Shown: piece by piece, positions 1-8,264 of the stretch
How positions within the stretch are numbered: position 1 is the first letter of the stretch
Layout: each line of letters opens with the position of its first letter
NCBI RefSeq assembly: GCF_016403105.1
Contig: NZ_CP046155.1
Coordinates: 2,571,906-2,635,905 of the forward strand
Length of the DNA stretch: 64,000 nucleotides
From: Leptolyngbya sp. BL0902
GTDB lineage: Bacteria > Cyanobacteriota > Cyanobacteriia > Phormidesmidales > Phormidesmidaceae
Reading direction: 5' to 3'
The notes under the pieces: model-generated
Database searches by the model: none
Seen by the model: only the letters and a program-made list of their open reading frames with translations
Told to the model about the DNA's origin: nothing
Translations under genes and position numbers: made by a program

Positions 1-172
1 CGGCGGCGGGGCTGAGGGCGCGGGTGTTGGTCAGCACAAAGAAAATGGGGGACTCGTCCCGCAACCCCTGGCGCAGAGTCTCCACATCCCACCGCATCAA
101 CAATAGACAGCTATGTACTGTCTGGGATCCGGTGGGGTCGTCGTCTAGAACAATAATTTTGGGCTGAGCCAT
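1..172 (-). CDS. Four-carbon acid sugar kinase family protein (partial)
   Basis: Only the first 57 codons lie in the window; the rest runs off the left edge. The protein begins MAQPKIIVLDDDPTGSQTVH and continues into a segment rich in hydrophobic strands (PIFFVLTNTRALSP). The DDDPTGSQTVH block is the N-terminal signature of the four-carbon acid sugar kinase (DUF1537/OtnK-type) family, ATP-dependent kinases of sugar acids such as erythronate or threonate. The start is the ATG at 172, reading left. The substrate cannot be inferred from this fragment. The family call rests on this one motif, which is distinctive. Confidence 0.75.
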   Translation of the reverse strand, partial: MAQPKIIVLDDDPTGSQTVHSCLLLMRWDVETLRQGLRDESPIFFVLTNTRALSPAA

Positions 173-328
173 CACCGCTGGCCTCGATATGTGGGGAGCA
201 AAAATAGCGAAAATGCATTAAATACTACTATCCCGCATTGGGGTATCCACCGCCAAGCCCGAAACACCTGGTTCAATTTAGGAAGTCATAGGGGGATCGC
301 CCCCTGCCATTGGCGATCCCCATTCCCC

Positions 329-501
329 CTACTCGTCCTTGGTCAAAACCGTTGGCAGCTTACGCGATGGATTGGCCCGCACCGAACTAATGACCGATCC
401 CACCGCCCATAAGTCTGCTCCGTGCAGTAAGTGTAGGGCTTTATCCGAATGGCATCCCGAACTTGATCAAGCAGTGGCTTGGGTGAAGGATTCGATTGTG
501 A
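329..501 (-). pseudogene. Decayed integron-type tyrosine integrase remnant
   Basis: Read leftward, one frame gives PKPLLDQVRDAIRIKPYTY followed by CTEQTYGRW, which resembles the N-terminal SAM-like domain of integron integrases (typically LLDQVRDxIRxKHYSxRTExxYxxWI). A second frame, offset in the same stretch, gives VRANPSRKLPTVLTKDE and then a TAG stop at 329-331. That resembles the start of the catalytic domain (RLPxVLTxxEV). The middle of the protein is missing and the frames do not join, so this is a deleted and frameshifted relic with no catalytic Arg/His/Tyr region. Its N-terminal side points toward the rightward Uma2 gene, as intI points relative to its cassettes. Identification is by motif memory only. 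Confidence 0.5.
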
Positions 502-557
502 ATTTAGCAAAAATTCAATCTGGTAGACTGAAGGTGTTGATTAGGCTAAGTTGACCC

Positions 558-1208
558 ATGGCTCTTGCGATTCCCTCGGGGACGGCACAGCCGAACGCCC
601 AGCTAACACAACAAAAGCCGCTTAGCTTTGACGAATTCCTGACCCAGTCTGGTGGCGATAACCGTTATGAGTTGATTGATGGCGAGGTGTTTGACTTGGA
701 ACCAACAGGTCAGCATGAGGAAGTTGCCGCCTTCGTAACCACAAAAATTTGTGTCCAGATTGAGAGGACAGGTTTGCCTTGGTTTGTTCTTCAACGAGGA
801 CTATTGCGTCCCTCTAATGCAGGCATGACAGCGTTTCGACCTGATGTTGCCGTTGTTGATCGAGATGAATTGATTAAAGAACCATTTTGGTCTGAACAGT
901 CAATTCTGACGCTAGGCCGTTCGATTAAATTTGTGGCAGAGGTTGTGAGTAGCAACTGGCAAAATGATTATGCTCGCAAGGTTGAAGACTATGCAGCTTT
1001 AGGTATCTCAGAGTATTGGATTGCTGACTACGCGGGGCTGGGGGGAACCCGACACATTGGGAAACCCAAACAGCCGACCCTTTCTATTTGTACGCTAGTG
1101 GATGGAGAGTATGAAATTCATCAGCTTCGAGGCAGCGAGATGATCGTCTCTCCAACCTTCCCAGAGTTGAGACTAACGGCTGAACAAGTTTTAAGGGCTC
1201 ATAGGTAA
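558..1208 (+). CDS. Uma2 family endonuclease (DUF820)
   Basis: A 216-residue protein of the Uma2 family, predicted PD-(D/E)XK restriction-like nucleases that are greatly expanded in cyanobacteria; most have no known role. Visible family landmarks are the N-terminal FDEFLTQ...YELIDGEVF segment, the FRPDVAVVD strand carrying the metal-binding Asp, FVAEVVSSNWQNDY with the Glu, and RKVEDYAALGISEYWIAD with the Lys and the typical helix. Start is ATG 558. The gene is visibly richer in A+T than its neighbours. It sits between a decayed integron-type integrase and an attC-like palindrome, so it may be a captured gene cassette (inference). Confidence 0.85.
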   Translation: MALAIPSGTAQPNAQLTQQKPLSFDEFLTQSGGDNRYELIDGEVFDLEPTGQHEEVAAFVTTKICVQIERTGLPWFVLQRGLLRPSNAGMTAFRPDVAVVDRDELIKEPFWSEQSILTLGRSIKFVAEVVSSNWQNDYARKVEDYAALGISEYWIADYAGLGGTRHIGKPKQPTLSICTLVDGEYEIHQLRGSEMIVSPTFPELRLTAEQVLRAHR

Positions 1209-1213
1209 CGGCG

Positions 1214-1300
1214 GCATAACAACCCCAACGCAGCGGACGGTCAAAAACTGCTGGTGCTGAGTTCTAGATTATCTGCTACTGCTGATTTGAGCCGTTAGAT
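1214..1300 (+). other. attC-like recombination site behind Uma2 gene
   Basis: The 87-bp stretch just after the Uma2 stop starts GCATAAC and ends GTTAGAT; the end matches the attC core GTTRRRY and the start is one base off RYYYAAC. Inside, CAGC (1231-1234) can pair with GCTG (1281-1284) as L-box arms, flanked by TAAC/GTTA R-box arms. The spacers are 10 and 9 bases, giving the slight asymmetry expected of attC. Position (directly after a cassette ORF, opposite an integron-type integrase remnant) supports the reading. Chance resemblance is possible because attC sites share little sequence. Confidence 0.4.
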
Positions 1301-1378
1301 AGTTTTAGGCAAATGGGTTCGTATCGCTCCGATTTTCAAAGGAATGACCAGGGGGGAATTGCCCAGCCTACGGTGCTG

Positions 1379-2743
1379 TCATGCCTGCCGTTCTAGCCAG
1401 CCGCGCATTTTGCCGGGGTTGAGTAGGCCGTAGGGATCCACCTGGGCCTTAAAGTTGACCTGGGTGTGATCTACCTGCTTCATGCCGCCATCTTCCAGTA
1501 AGTAGGTGTGGGGATTGGCGATAAACGCCCCGTTATCCTCGTGGTAGCGGATGATCTCGTTGAGGCGATCCTCGGTGGTGTAGCGCACTAATTGCAGTGC
1601 TGCCGGACACACCCGCCCCCCCACGCGCAGAAATTCCAGGTGCATCAACACCTCATCGCCAAAGTACCGATAGAAATGTTCGACGGACTTCAGATCCGCA
1701 TCGTAGGGAAACAGCGTTTGTAAATAGGTGAGGCTGGGATCCACACTGCGGGCATGGAGGGTGGTGTGGTTCCAGGTAAATTCCACCAGCAGCGTTCCTT
1801 TACTGGCATCCTGGGCCGATTTTTGATAAGTCACCGTGCCGCCAAATTCCCGCACCAGTTCGCCAAACGCTTCCCAGGAAGACTCGGCCACCATGACAAA
1901 GGCCGCTGCCTTGCCCCCTGGAAGGTACGGCTGAAGTGCGCCAAAATAGCTCGGCACGGGCCATGCAAACACGGTGATCAGCTTTTTCATCAGTCCGTCC
2001 GATTCGCCCAACACCTGGCCAAATCGCGCCGCCGTCATAAAGTCGTCGAACACCACAATGGCCTCAGCCCAGGGGTAGGCTGGCCCTAGGGGAATTTCCA
2101 GCTCGGTGATGATGCCGTTGGTGCCGTAGGCGTGGTTCACCTGCTGCACCGCATCGCCCCGCAGTTCGATGACGCGAGGTTGATCCTCCATCGTCACCAC
2201 CCGCACCGCATTCAGGTTGCCGCGATCCCGCAGTTGGCCGTAGGTAATTGACCCCATGCCGCCGCTGCCCCCGGCAATGAATCCGCCCATGGTGGCCGTC
2301 CGGTAGGTAGAAGGGGCCATCCGCAGTTCCCAGCCTGTTTCCCGCGCTGCCCGGTCAATGGCTGCAAGTTTAGCCCCTGGTTCTACACAGGCCACCCCCG
2401 GCTTTACCCACTTCACCTGGTTCATGGCGCTGAGATCCAGCACTACCCCACCCGCCAACGGGATGCATTGGCCATAGTTACCCGTGCCCGCCCCCCGCAC
2501 CGTCAGCGGCACCCGCTCCACCACACAGCGCTGGGCCACCTGGATGACCTCGGCTTCATTCTTAGGGCGCACCACTAAATCGGCCCAATAGCCCGCCAAC
2601 TGCTGCTGAAGCACGGGACTAAAGTGGTAGTAGTCCTTCGATAATTTCTCGACCTGCCCCGGCTCCCGCACCACCTCAATCTCACCGAAGGAACTGGCAA
2701 AGGTATCCCAGTTGATGGACGATGGAGCGCTGACGGTGGTCAT
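1379..2743 (-). CDS. FAD-binding oxidoreductase (GlcD/VAO type)
   Basis: A 454-residue flavoprotein of the FAD_binding_4 (vanillyl-alcohol oxidase/GlcD) family. The PP-loop region that holds FAD is visible at about residues 75-165: PLTVRGAGTGNYGQCIPLAG, VEPGAKLAAID, then TATMGGFIAGGSGGMGSITY. The C-terminal half ends with DPYGLLNPGKMRGWL, the usual end of the glycolate oxidase-type cap domain. The substrate is not evident; cyanobacterial relatives are annotated only as FAD/FMN-containing dehydrogenases. It is a single gene on the minus strand, 72 bp upstream of the RNase III stop. Start is ATG 2743. Confidence 0.85.
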   Translation of the reverse strand: MTTVSAPSSINWDTFASSFGEIEVVREPGQVEKLSKDYYHFSPVLQQQLAGYWADLVVRPKNEAEVIQVAQRCVVERVPLTVRGAGTGNYGQCIPLAGGVVLDLSAMNQVKWVKPGVACVEPGAKLAAIDRAARETGWELRMAPSTYRTATMGGFIAGGSGGMGSITYGQLRDRGNLNAVRVVTMEDQPRVIELRGDAVQQVNHAYGTNGIITELEIPLGPAYPWAEAIVVFDDFMTAARFGQVLGESDGLMKKLITVFAWPVPSYFGALQPYLPGGKAAAFVMVAESSWEAFGELVREFGGTVTYQKSAQDASKGTLLVEFTWNHTTLHARSVDPSLTYLQTLFPYDADLKSVEHFYRYFGDEVLMHLEFLRVGGRVCPAALQLVRYTTEDRLNEIIRYHEDNGAFIANPHTYLLEDGGMKQVDHTQVNFKAQVDPYGLLNPGKMRGWLERQA

Positions 2744-2815
2744 AGGGCTGGCTTGATCAAAAACAACTCTTTTAGTGTAGGTAGCTTGATGATGAAACGC
2801 TAGAAAATACCGCTG

Positions 2816-3469
2816 CTATGGCCTATTTCCCTGAAGGTGCCGTAGCGCTTCCCAAGCCGCTTGTTTACGCGCATCTTTTTTGCTACGCCCTTGACCTATG
2901 CCACAGCATTGATCATTTACATACACTCCAATTTCAAAGGTTTTAGCATTGTCAGGACCAGTTGAGCTTAGTTCTCGATATTCGGGCAGTCCACCAAAAT
3001 TAGCCTGCACAAATTCCTGAAAAGCACTCACTGGATCGCCAGGAGGCAACGACGTCACCTGATCTACTAGCGGACTAAAAATGACCTTGGCATAATCGTA
3101 AGCCGCCTGGATTCCAGCATCTAACCGATAGGCTCCTATCAACGCTTCAAAGGCATCAGATTGCACACTAGGATTATTGCGCTCATGCTGGGCACCATAT
3201 CCCAATCGCAACAGGTCAGGTATTCCTAAATCCACCGCAATGGCCGCAAGCTGACGTTGATCAACGAGTTGATCACATCGCTTTGACATCTCGCCTTCAT
3301 CCATATTGGGGTATTTTTCAAATAGCAAGTCTCGCGCCACAAATTCAATGACGCTGTCGCCTAGAAATTCGAGTCTTTCGTTGTCAGGCACTCCATGTTC
3401 CCTGGCATAGGAACTATGGGTGAGAGCTTGCTGAAGGAGTTTTTGGTTCTTAAATTCAGGTAGTTTCAT
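2816..3469 (-). CDS. rnc: Ribonuclease III
   Basis: A 217-residue double-strand RNA endonuclease. The N-terminal RNase III domain has the signature NERLEFLGDSVIEFVARDLL with the metal-binding Glu and Asp, and DAFEALIGAYRLDAG supplies the second acidic pair. A C-terminal double-stranded RNA-binding domain follows (PVSAFQEFVQANFGGLPEYR ... GQGRSKKDARKQAAWEALR). Length is normal. It lies 47 bp downstream of the NYN-domain gene in the same direction, so the two may be co-transcribed. Both look more A+T-rich than the flanking genes. Cyanobacteria often carry more than one RNase III, so this may not be the only rRNA-processing copy. Confidence 0.92.
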   Translation of the reverse strand: MKLPEFKNQKLLQQALTHSSYAREHGVPDNERLEFLGDSVIEFVARDLLFEKYPNMDEGEMSKRCDQLVDQRQLAAIAVDLGIPDLLRLGYGAQHERNNPSVQSDAFEALIGAYRLDAGIQAAYDYAKVIFSPLVDQVTSLPPGDPVSAFQEFVQANFGGLPEYRELSSTGPDNAKTFEIGVYVNDQCCGIGQGRSKKDARKQAAWEALRHLQGNRP

Positions 3470-3516
3470 AGTTCTTTTTCAAACGGTGATAGAAAGTCGT
3501 ATCCTTGGTTAGTCTA

Positions 3517-4038
3517 TCAAGACCAAGCCAAGGACAGGATGGTTTTCCCTAAGGCTATTTCTAGCTTGCTAAGGGCATTTTTTTTAAGGTCTTCGATGTA
3601 GACAATGCCCTTGGGTAGCAGTTGCCTTAACTGCTTGCTCATGTCGTTTCGTCGTCCAATGACGATAACCTTGATTCTCTGAGCCAGTAATTCTTTCACC
3701 AAGGGGGCAAAGTCTCCGTCATTCGTGGCCAGCACTAAAATACTAGGCGGGTGAGAAGCGCAAAGCTGCCTACAGTCAGCCATCATGAAGCGATCTAATC
3801 CATTTTTAGATCGATCCGCTACATCAAGGCATTGCCAACCCTGATTTTGTATCGTTTTTTGACGGTTAAGCTTCCACTTCCGCCAGTCATGGTAAGCCCA
3901 CCGAATCGAGACGGTTCCAAAGGTTGAGGCAATCTTCAAGATAGCGTCGCCATTTTTCAGGAGATCAATATTTTGACCATCAACAGCTACAGCTACCGTA
4001 GAACAATTACGCTGAATTGAAATAACTTGAGCACTCAT
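3517..4038 (-). CDS. NYN domain (LabA/DUF88-like) protein
   Basis: A 173-residue protein with a NYN domain, a PIN-like fold predicted to be an RNase. Visible acidic landmarks are VAVAVDGQNIDLL near residue 20, NGLDRFMMADC near 80, and LATNDGDFAPLVKELLAQ near 105, the latter being the T-NDGDF signature of LabA-type proteins. LabA itself affects circadian output in Synechococcus, but this short family has many members and no circadian role is implied. Start is ATG 4038, preceded by a good GGAGG-type ribosome site (gaggctctat on the minus strand). It precedes the RNase III gene, suggesting an RNA-processing pair. Confidence 0.8.
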   Translation of the reverse strand: MSAQVISIQRNCSTVAVAVDGQNIDLLKNGDAILKIASTFGTVSIRWAYHDWRKWKLNRQKTIQNQGWQCLDVADRSKNGLDRFMMADCRQLCASHPPSILVLATNDGDFAPLVKELLAQRIKVIVIGRRNDMSKQLRQLLPKGIVYIEDLKKNALSKLEIALGKTILSLAWS

Positions 4039-4115
4039 GATAGAGCCTCCTTAAAAGATAGAAGGAACGGCTCTACGCCCTTTTATTGTCAGAGATGACT
4101 GATAAAATTACTACC

Positions 4116-4158
4116 CTGATAAAGAGCCTTATTGTATTACTTTAAGACTCTTTATCAG
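4116..4158. repeat. Inverted repeat hairpin 1 upstream of NYN gene
   Basis: Perfect 11-bp arms CTGATAAAGAG (4116-4126) and CTCTTTATCAG (4148-4158) enclose a 21-base loop. It lies in the 303-base spacer between the leftward NYN gene and the rightward ABC permease gene. Confidence 0.7.
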
Positions 4159-4167
4159 AGCAACTAT

Positions 4168-4237
4168 CTTTACATAGCCGCCTTATCCTTGCTAAATAGT
4201 TTTTGCTATGAGGCAAGGACAAGGCAGCTGTGTAAAA
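4168..4237. repeat. Long inverted repeat hairpin 2
   Basis: Arms of about 25 bp (4168-4192 and 4213-4237) pair around a 20-base loop with three mismatches, all of them pairs that G-U wobble could absorb in RNA. No oligo-T run follows, so it is not a simple terminator. It may be a structured RNA, a small palindromic repeat or a regulator site. The rest of the spacer 4039-4341 shows nothing I recognise. Confidence 0.65.
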
Positions 4238-4341
4238 CTAGCTGACCAGCAGCACTAAACGTTTTGGAACGCAGAACTTAAATCGAGATTAGCCCAGTTG
4301 ACCTTGGGGCGTCAAGACCTAAAGCGTCATTTGTCGGCAAG

Positions 4342-5229
4342 ATGGCATGGCCTTGCGAGAATTGCCGTACAATTATTAAGGAATATTTCAATCCTTGTGC
4401 CGTGACTGATACCCTCACCCGTCCTCGTCAGCAGACTGCTCCTTCATTGCCGCTCAAAACCCTGTGGGCCGATACGCTGACGGTGTTTTGGGGAGACTGG
4501 CTGGATTTACGGGTGCGGATTCCCCAGGTGGCGTCGTCGGGGTTGGTGTCGCCGCTGATTTATATTTTGGCCTTTGGCTTGGGGCTGGGCAGCGCCATCG
4601 ATCAGGTGTCTACGCCGCCAGCGGGGGACAACTACTTGGAGTTCATTCTGCCGGGGATGGTGGCCCTGTCGTCGATGGTGATTAGCTTTGGCGGCACCAC
4701 GTTTTCCATTTGTGGGGATCGGCTGTTCACCAAAACCTTTGAGGAAATGCTGCTGTACCCGGTGCATCCCCTGGCGCTGCACCTGGGCAAAATGTTGGCG
4801 GGGATTGTGCGCGGGATGATGACCGCGAGTTCTGTGATTTTGGTGGCGGTGCTGTTTACCGGGCGAATCTGGAGCTTTGTAAACCCCTTGTTTTTGCTGC
4901 TGGTAGTGCTGAATTGCGCGGTGTTTGCAGGGTTGGGGGTGATTGTGGGCCTGAATGTGAAGTCCTTAGAAAGTGTGGGGCTGTTCAATAACTTTTTGAT
5001 TGTGCCCATGTCCTTCCTGGGCGGCACCTTTTTTGACCCCACCATGCTGCCTCCCGCCCTCAAGGCCATTGTTTACTTACTGCCGCTGACCTATACCACC
5101 ATTGGTCTACGAGCCGCCGCCTACAAGCCCCTGACCGAGTTTCCGTGGTACGCCATCCCGGTTTTGATCGTCGTCGCGGTGGCCCTGGCTCTGGTGGGGG
5201 CTCAACAATTTTCTACCCAGCAGGACTAG
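4342..5229 (+). CDS. ABC-2 type transporter permease
   Basis: A membrane permease of the ABC-2 (NodJ/DrrB-like) family, up to 295 residues. It shows about six hydrophobic segments, including PLIYILAFGLGLGSAID, MVALSSMVISFGGTTFSIC and the terminal VLIVVAVALALVGAQQF. The conserved cytoplasmic element FEEMLLYPVHPLALHLGKML and the GTFFDPTMLPPALKAIVYLLP loop are typical. It would form the membrane part of an exporter; no ATPase gene is adjacent, so its partner is elsewhere. ATG 4342 has no good ribosome site, and GTG 4402 (VTDTLTRP) with AAGGA upstream is an alternative start. Confidence 0.85.
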   Translation: MAWPCENCRTIIKEYFNPCAVTDTLTRPRQQTAPSLPLKTLWADTLTVFWGDWLDLRVRIPQVASSGLVSPLIYILAFGLGLGSAIDQVSTPPAGDNYLEFILPGMVALSSMVISFGGTTFSICGDRLFTKTFEEMLLYPVHPLALHLGKMLAGIVRGMMTASSVILVAVLFTGRIWSFVNPLFLLLVVLNCAVFAGLGVIVGLNVKSLESVGLFNNFLIVPMSFLGGTFFDPTMLPPALKAIVYLLPLTYTTIGLRAAAYKPLTEFPWYAIPVLIVVAVALALVGAQQFSTQQD

Positions 5230-5254
5230 TTGTTGTCTTCGTTCAGCCCATGAG

Positions 5255-6448
5255 CTAGCCCTCTTTCAGGTTCGGCCCTTGACCAGGCAATGGGCCAGGA
5301 TTGGGGCCGTTAGCACTGGGCACAGGGGTATTTTCCACAGGCAAGAGGGCCGTGTCTTCCTGGGCGATGGCGATAGCCGTGGCCTCCGACGTTTCGGCAG
5401 GCACCAGTTGGGTGTCTCCAGGGGCAGAGATGGGGCTGGGCACCAAACCGCCAACGCCTCGGTACCAGGTTTGGTAGAGGTGGGCGATGGAGGCGCTAAA
5501 TCCGTTGGGCAGATGTTGCAGGGCGTCTAGGGCCGCTTGGGCATTGGCATAGCGATCTCGAAAGTCGCTACGCACCATCTGATCCAGCACCTCGGCTAGG
5601 CCGCTAGAAACCCCTGGGGCGTAAGGTCGCCAGTGGATTTCATGGGTGCCAGCGCTGGTGCCAAGGGTTTGGGGATGAAGCCCTGTCAGAGCGCGGATCC
5701 CCATAATGCCAACGGCATAGACATCGCTGCTGAAACAGGGCTGGCCAGAGCGCTGTTCGGGAGGCATATAGCCCTGGGTGCCAATGCTGAGGGGAGGGCT
5801 AACCGTCCCAGGGGCAGTGGCGTCTTCGGAAATAGTACGCACCTGTTGCACCGCCCCAAAGTCGATCAGCACAATCTTGCCGTCTCGATGGCGACGGATG
5901 AGGTTAGACGGCTTAATATCCCGGTGAATGACCTGCTGGCGATGGATGAAAGACAAAATTTCCAGCACCTCTTGCAACAGCAGCAGTACCCGCGTCTCCG
6001 ACCAGGGCTTACCCGCTTCAATTTGCCGACTGAGACGACTCCCCTCAATGTATTCTTGGGCCAAATACACCTGCTGATCTTCCTCAAAATGGGCCAGCAG
6101 CGTAGGGATTTGGGGATGGCTCCCCAGTTCGTAAAGCACCCGTGCTTCGTTATCAAACAACTGACGGGCCTGGAGCTGAGTTTCGGCAGTTTGGCCCTCC
6201 GGCATCCTAAACTGCTTTAGCACGCACCGAGGATGATTGGGCAGGTGCAAGTCCGCTGCTAAAAACGTGTGGCTAAAGCCCCCAGCGCTCAGCTGCCGCA
6301 GAAGTTGATAGCGCCCACCGAGGGGCTGATCACGCAGGGCATTCACCTCGTTGTCATCGCTAGGGCCGCCATAGGGATGACCGGGCTGGGCGGGCGGCGG
6401 CTCAGCGGCTGAAGAGGTAGGGCTGATACGGTTGGTAGTGCGACCCAT
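5255..6448 (-). CDS. Serine/threonine protein kinase
   Basis: A 397-residue Hanks-type kinase. The kinase domain spans about residues 40-310: glycine-rich loop LSAGGFSHTFLA, the ATP lysine in RCVLKQF, catalytic loop VIHRDIKPSNLI, and metal-binding VLIDFGAVQQV. An activation segment follows with SIGTQGYMPPEQ. The loop sequence and the FGAVQ block are the cyanobacterial style. The C-terminal ~90 residues are low-complexity, rich in Pro/Thr/Ala, with no transmembrane helix or sensory repeat, so it is probably cytoplasmic. It ends 25 bp from the convergent ABC permease gene. Targets are unknown. Confidence 0.9.
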   Translation of the reverse strand: MGRTTNRISPTSSAAEPPPAQPGHPYGGPSDDNEVNALRDQPLGGRYQLLRQLSAGGFSHTFLAADLHLPNHPRCVLKQFRMPEGQTAETQLQARQLFDNEARVLYELGSHPQIPTLLAHFEEDQQVYLAQEYIEGSRLSRQIEAGKPWSETRVLLLLQEVLEILSFIHRQQVIHRDIKPSNLIRRHRDGKIVLIDFGAVQQVRTISEDATAPGTVSPPLSIGTQGYMPPEQRSGQPCFSSDVYAVGIMGIRALTGLHPQTLGTSAGTHEIHWRPYAPGVSSGLAEVLDQMVRSDFRDRYANAQAALDALQHLPNGFSASIAHLYQTWYRGVGGLVPSPISAPGDTQLVPAETSEATAIAIAQEDTALLPVENTPVPSANGPNPGPLPGQGPNLKEG

Positions 6449-6786
6449 ATTGGCATATGCAGAATTTTCAGGAAATGGGTTGAGCTATCAACGGGGTTGC
6501 CCCAGCACTTAGGCTCACGCTCTGGACGCCGAGGGCAGCAGTGGTGGATAGCCTTGGACTTGACAGAACTTTACCTCAAAAAAGCCCGGTGTGTTGTGCT
6601 GAACCTACGGAAGCTGATCCAATCGATCAGGCCATTCTGCGCCTTTCTTTCGGTTCATCAGCCCTGCCCCAAAGGAGATCGTCTCGCCGCTCCACGGGAA
6701 TCTGTTGAAGAATTAGGAAGCACCCATCTTGATGAATGATTTTCGGTGGCAAACTGGGAACACTAAGCCATAGGATCTGCTTGAGG
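6449..6786. other. Intergenic spacer, no feature recognised
   Basis: This stretch separates the divergent kinase and GGDEF/EAL genes. Short open frames exist on both strands but show no recognisable motif or ribosome site. It presumably holds both promoters. Confidence 0.4.
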
Positions 6787-8264
6787 AGTGCTATCAGGGA
6801 ACGCGACACATTCTCTGGGATTAGGCGTGGAACTGTTCCCAGATCTGGATGGGCTATCCCCCCGCCGTTGGCATTATCTACCTAGGATGGTTGTTTCCAT
6901 GCTCGAACTTGCAAAGATCCAGGCCCCCCTAGACGTGACCATCCTAGACCACTTGCCCGACGCCATCCTAGTGGTAGGGGCCAATGGCCAACTGCTCTTT
7001 GGTAATCACCAAGCTCACCTACTGCTATCGGGCTATTTGCCCAGTCTGTGGGATCTAGACAGCAATCACCAGTACCGCGTCCTAGACCGCTACCGTTGCC
7101 CCCTGTCCCTAGAGCAACTCCCCCTGCGGCGGGTGGTGGCAGGAGAGACGCTGGAGAACGAAGAACTGGTGCTGGTGCGGCGAGGGGCGGATCATCTGCT
7201 GTGGGTAGCCGTGAGCGGTGGCCCCGTGCCCATGGAGGAAGCAGCGGTGGGAATCCTCTCGGTGCGAAATATCTCGGCCTCTAAACAGCGGGAACATCGC
7301 CTGCACCACCAGGCTTACCACGATGCCCTAACTCAGCTCCCCAACCGATCTGCTCTGATTGACCGAGCCAATCACCTGCTGGCCCAGGGTCGAGAGGCCG
7401 ACTCTATGGCGCTGCTGTTTATCGACCTAGATCGGTTCAAACAGGTTAACGACGCCCTAGGCCACCAGATCGGCAACCAACTCCTAGCCGAATTAGGCCA
7501 GCGGCTGCACCAGGCCATCCCCGTCAATGCCATGGCGGCTCGGCTGGGGGGGGATGAGTTTGCGGTTTTGGTAGAGCACCTAACCAACCTAACCGAAGCA
7601 ACGGCCCTAGCAGAAACCCTGCGACATGCCCTCACCCAGCCCGTCCATCTCACTAACCACGTACTCCATGTGGATGCCAGTATTGGCGTTGCCCCTGGCC
7701 CTGCCGCCTACCGCCACGCCGAAGACTGGCTACGGGATGCCGACACAGCGATGTATCAGGTGAAAGATCTGCCAGACTGTCACTGGTGTCTTTTTGATGG
7801 ATCCCTAGAGACCCAGTATAGCCTGCGCCTTCAGGCCGAAGCGTCCCTGCGCCAAGCCTTAGACCGGGGAGAACTCCGGCTTTACTACCAGCCTATTGTC
7901 ACCATTAGCACCCAGGCCATTATTGGGTTTGAGGCTTTGGTGCGCTGGCAACATCCAGAACGGGGCCTGCTGCTGCCGGGGGAATTTATCGCTACCGCCG
8001 AGTCTAGCGGGCTGATTATTCCGCTCAGTTGGTGGGTGCTGGAGGAAGCGTGCCGCCAAATGCAGGTTTGGACGGAGACCTATCCCGGCATGGCCCATTT
8101 CACGGTTAGCGTGAATATGTCGAGCAAGCAGTTTTTCCAGAAAAACCTGGTGGCTAAGGTTCAAGAAATCTTGACCAAAACCGGGTTTGATCCCCATCGT
8201 CTGAAGCTGGAAATTACCGAGGGTGTTCTGATTGATCACTCAGACTCCATCATCGCCACCCTAG

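Noticed and set aside
339-554. Rightward open frame before the Uma2 gene
   Set aside because: It lies across the leftward integrase remnant, has no ribosome site and no protein-like composition.
5279-6220. Long rightward frames opposite the Ser/Thr kinase gene
   Set aside because: Antisense shadows; the kinase motifs are complete on the minus strand.
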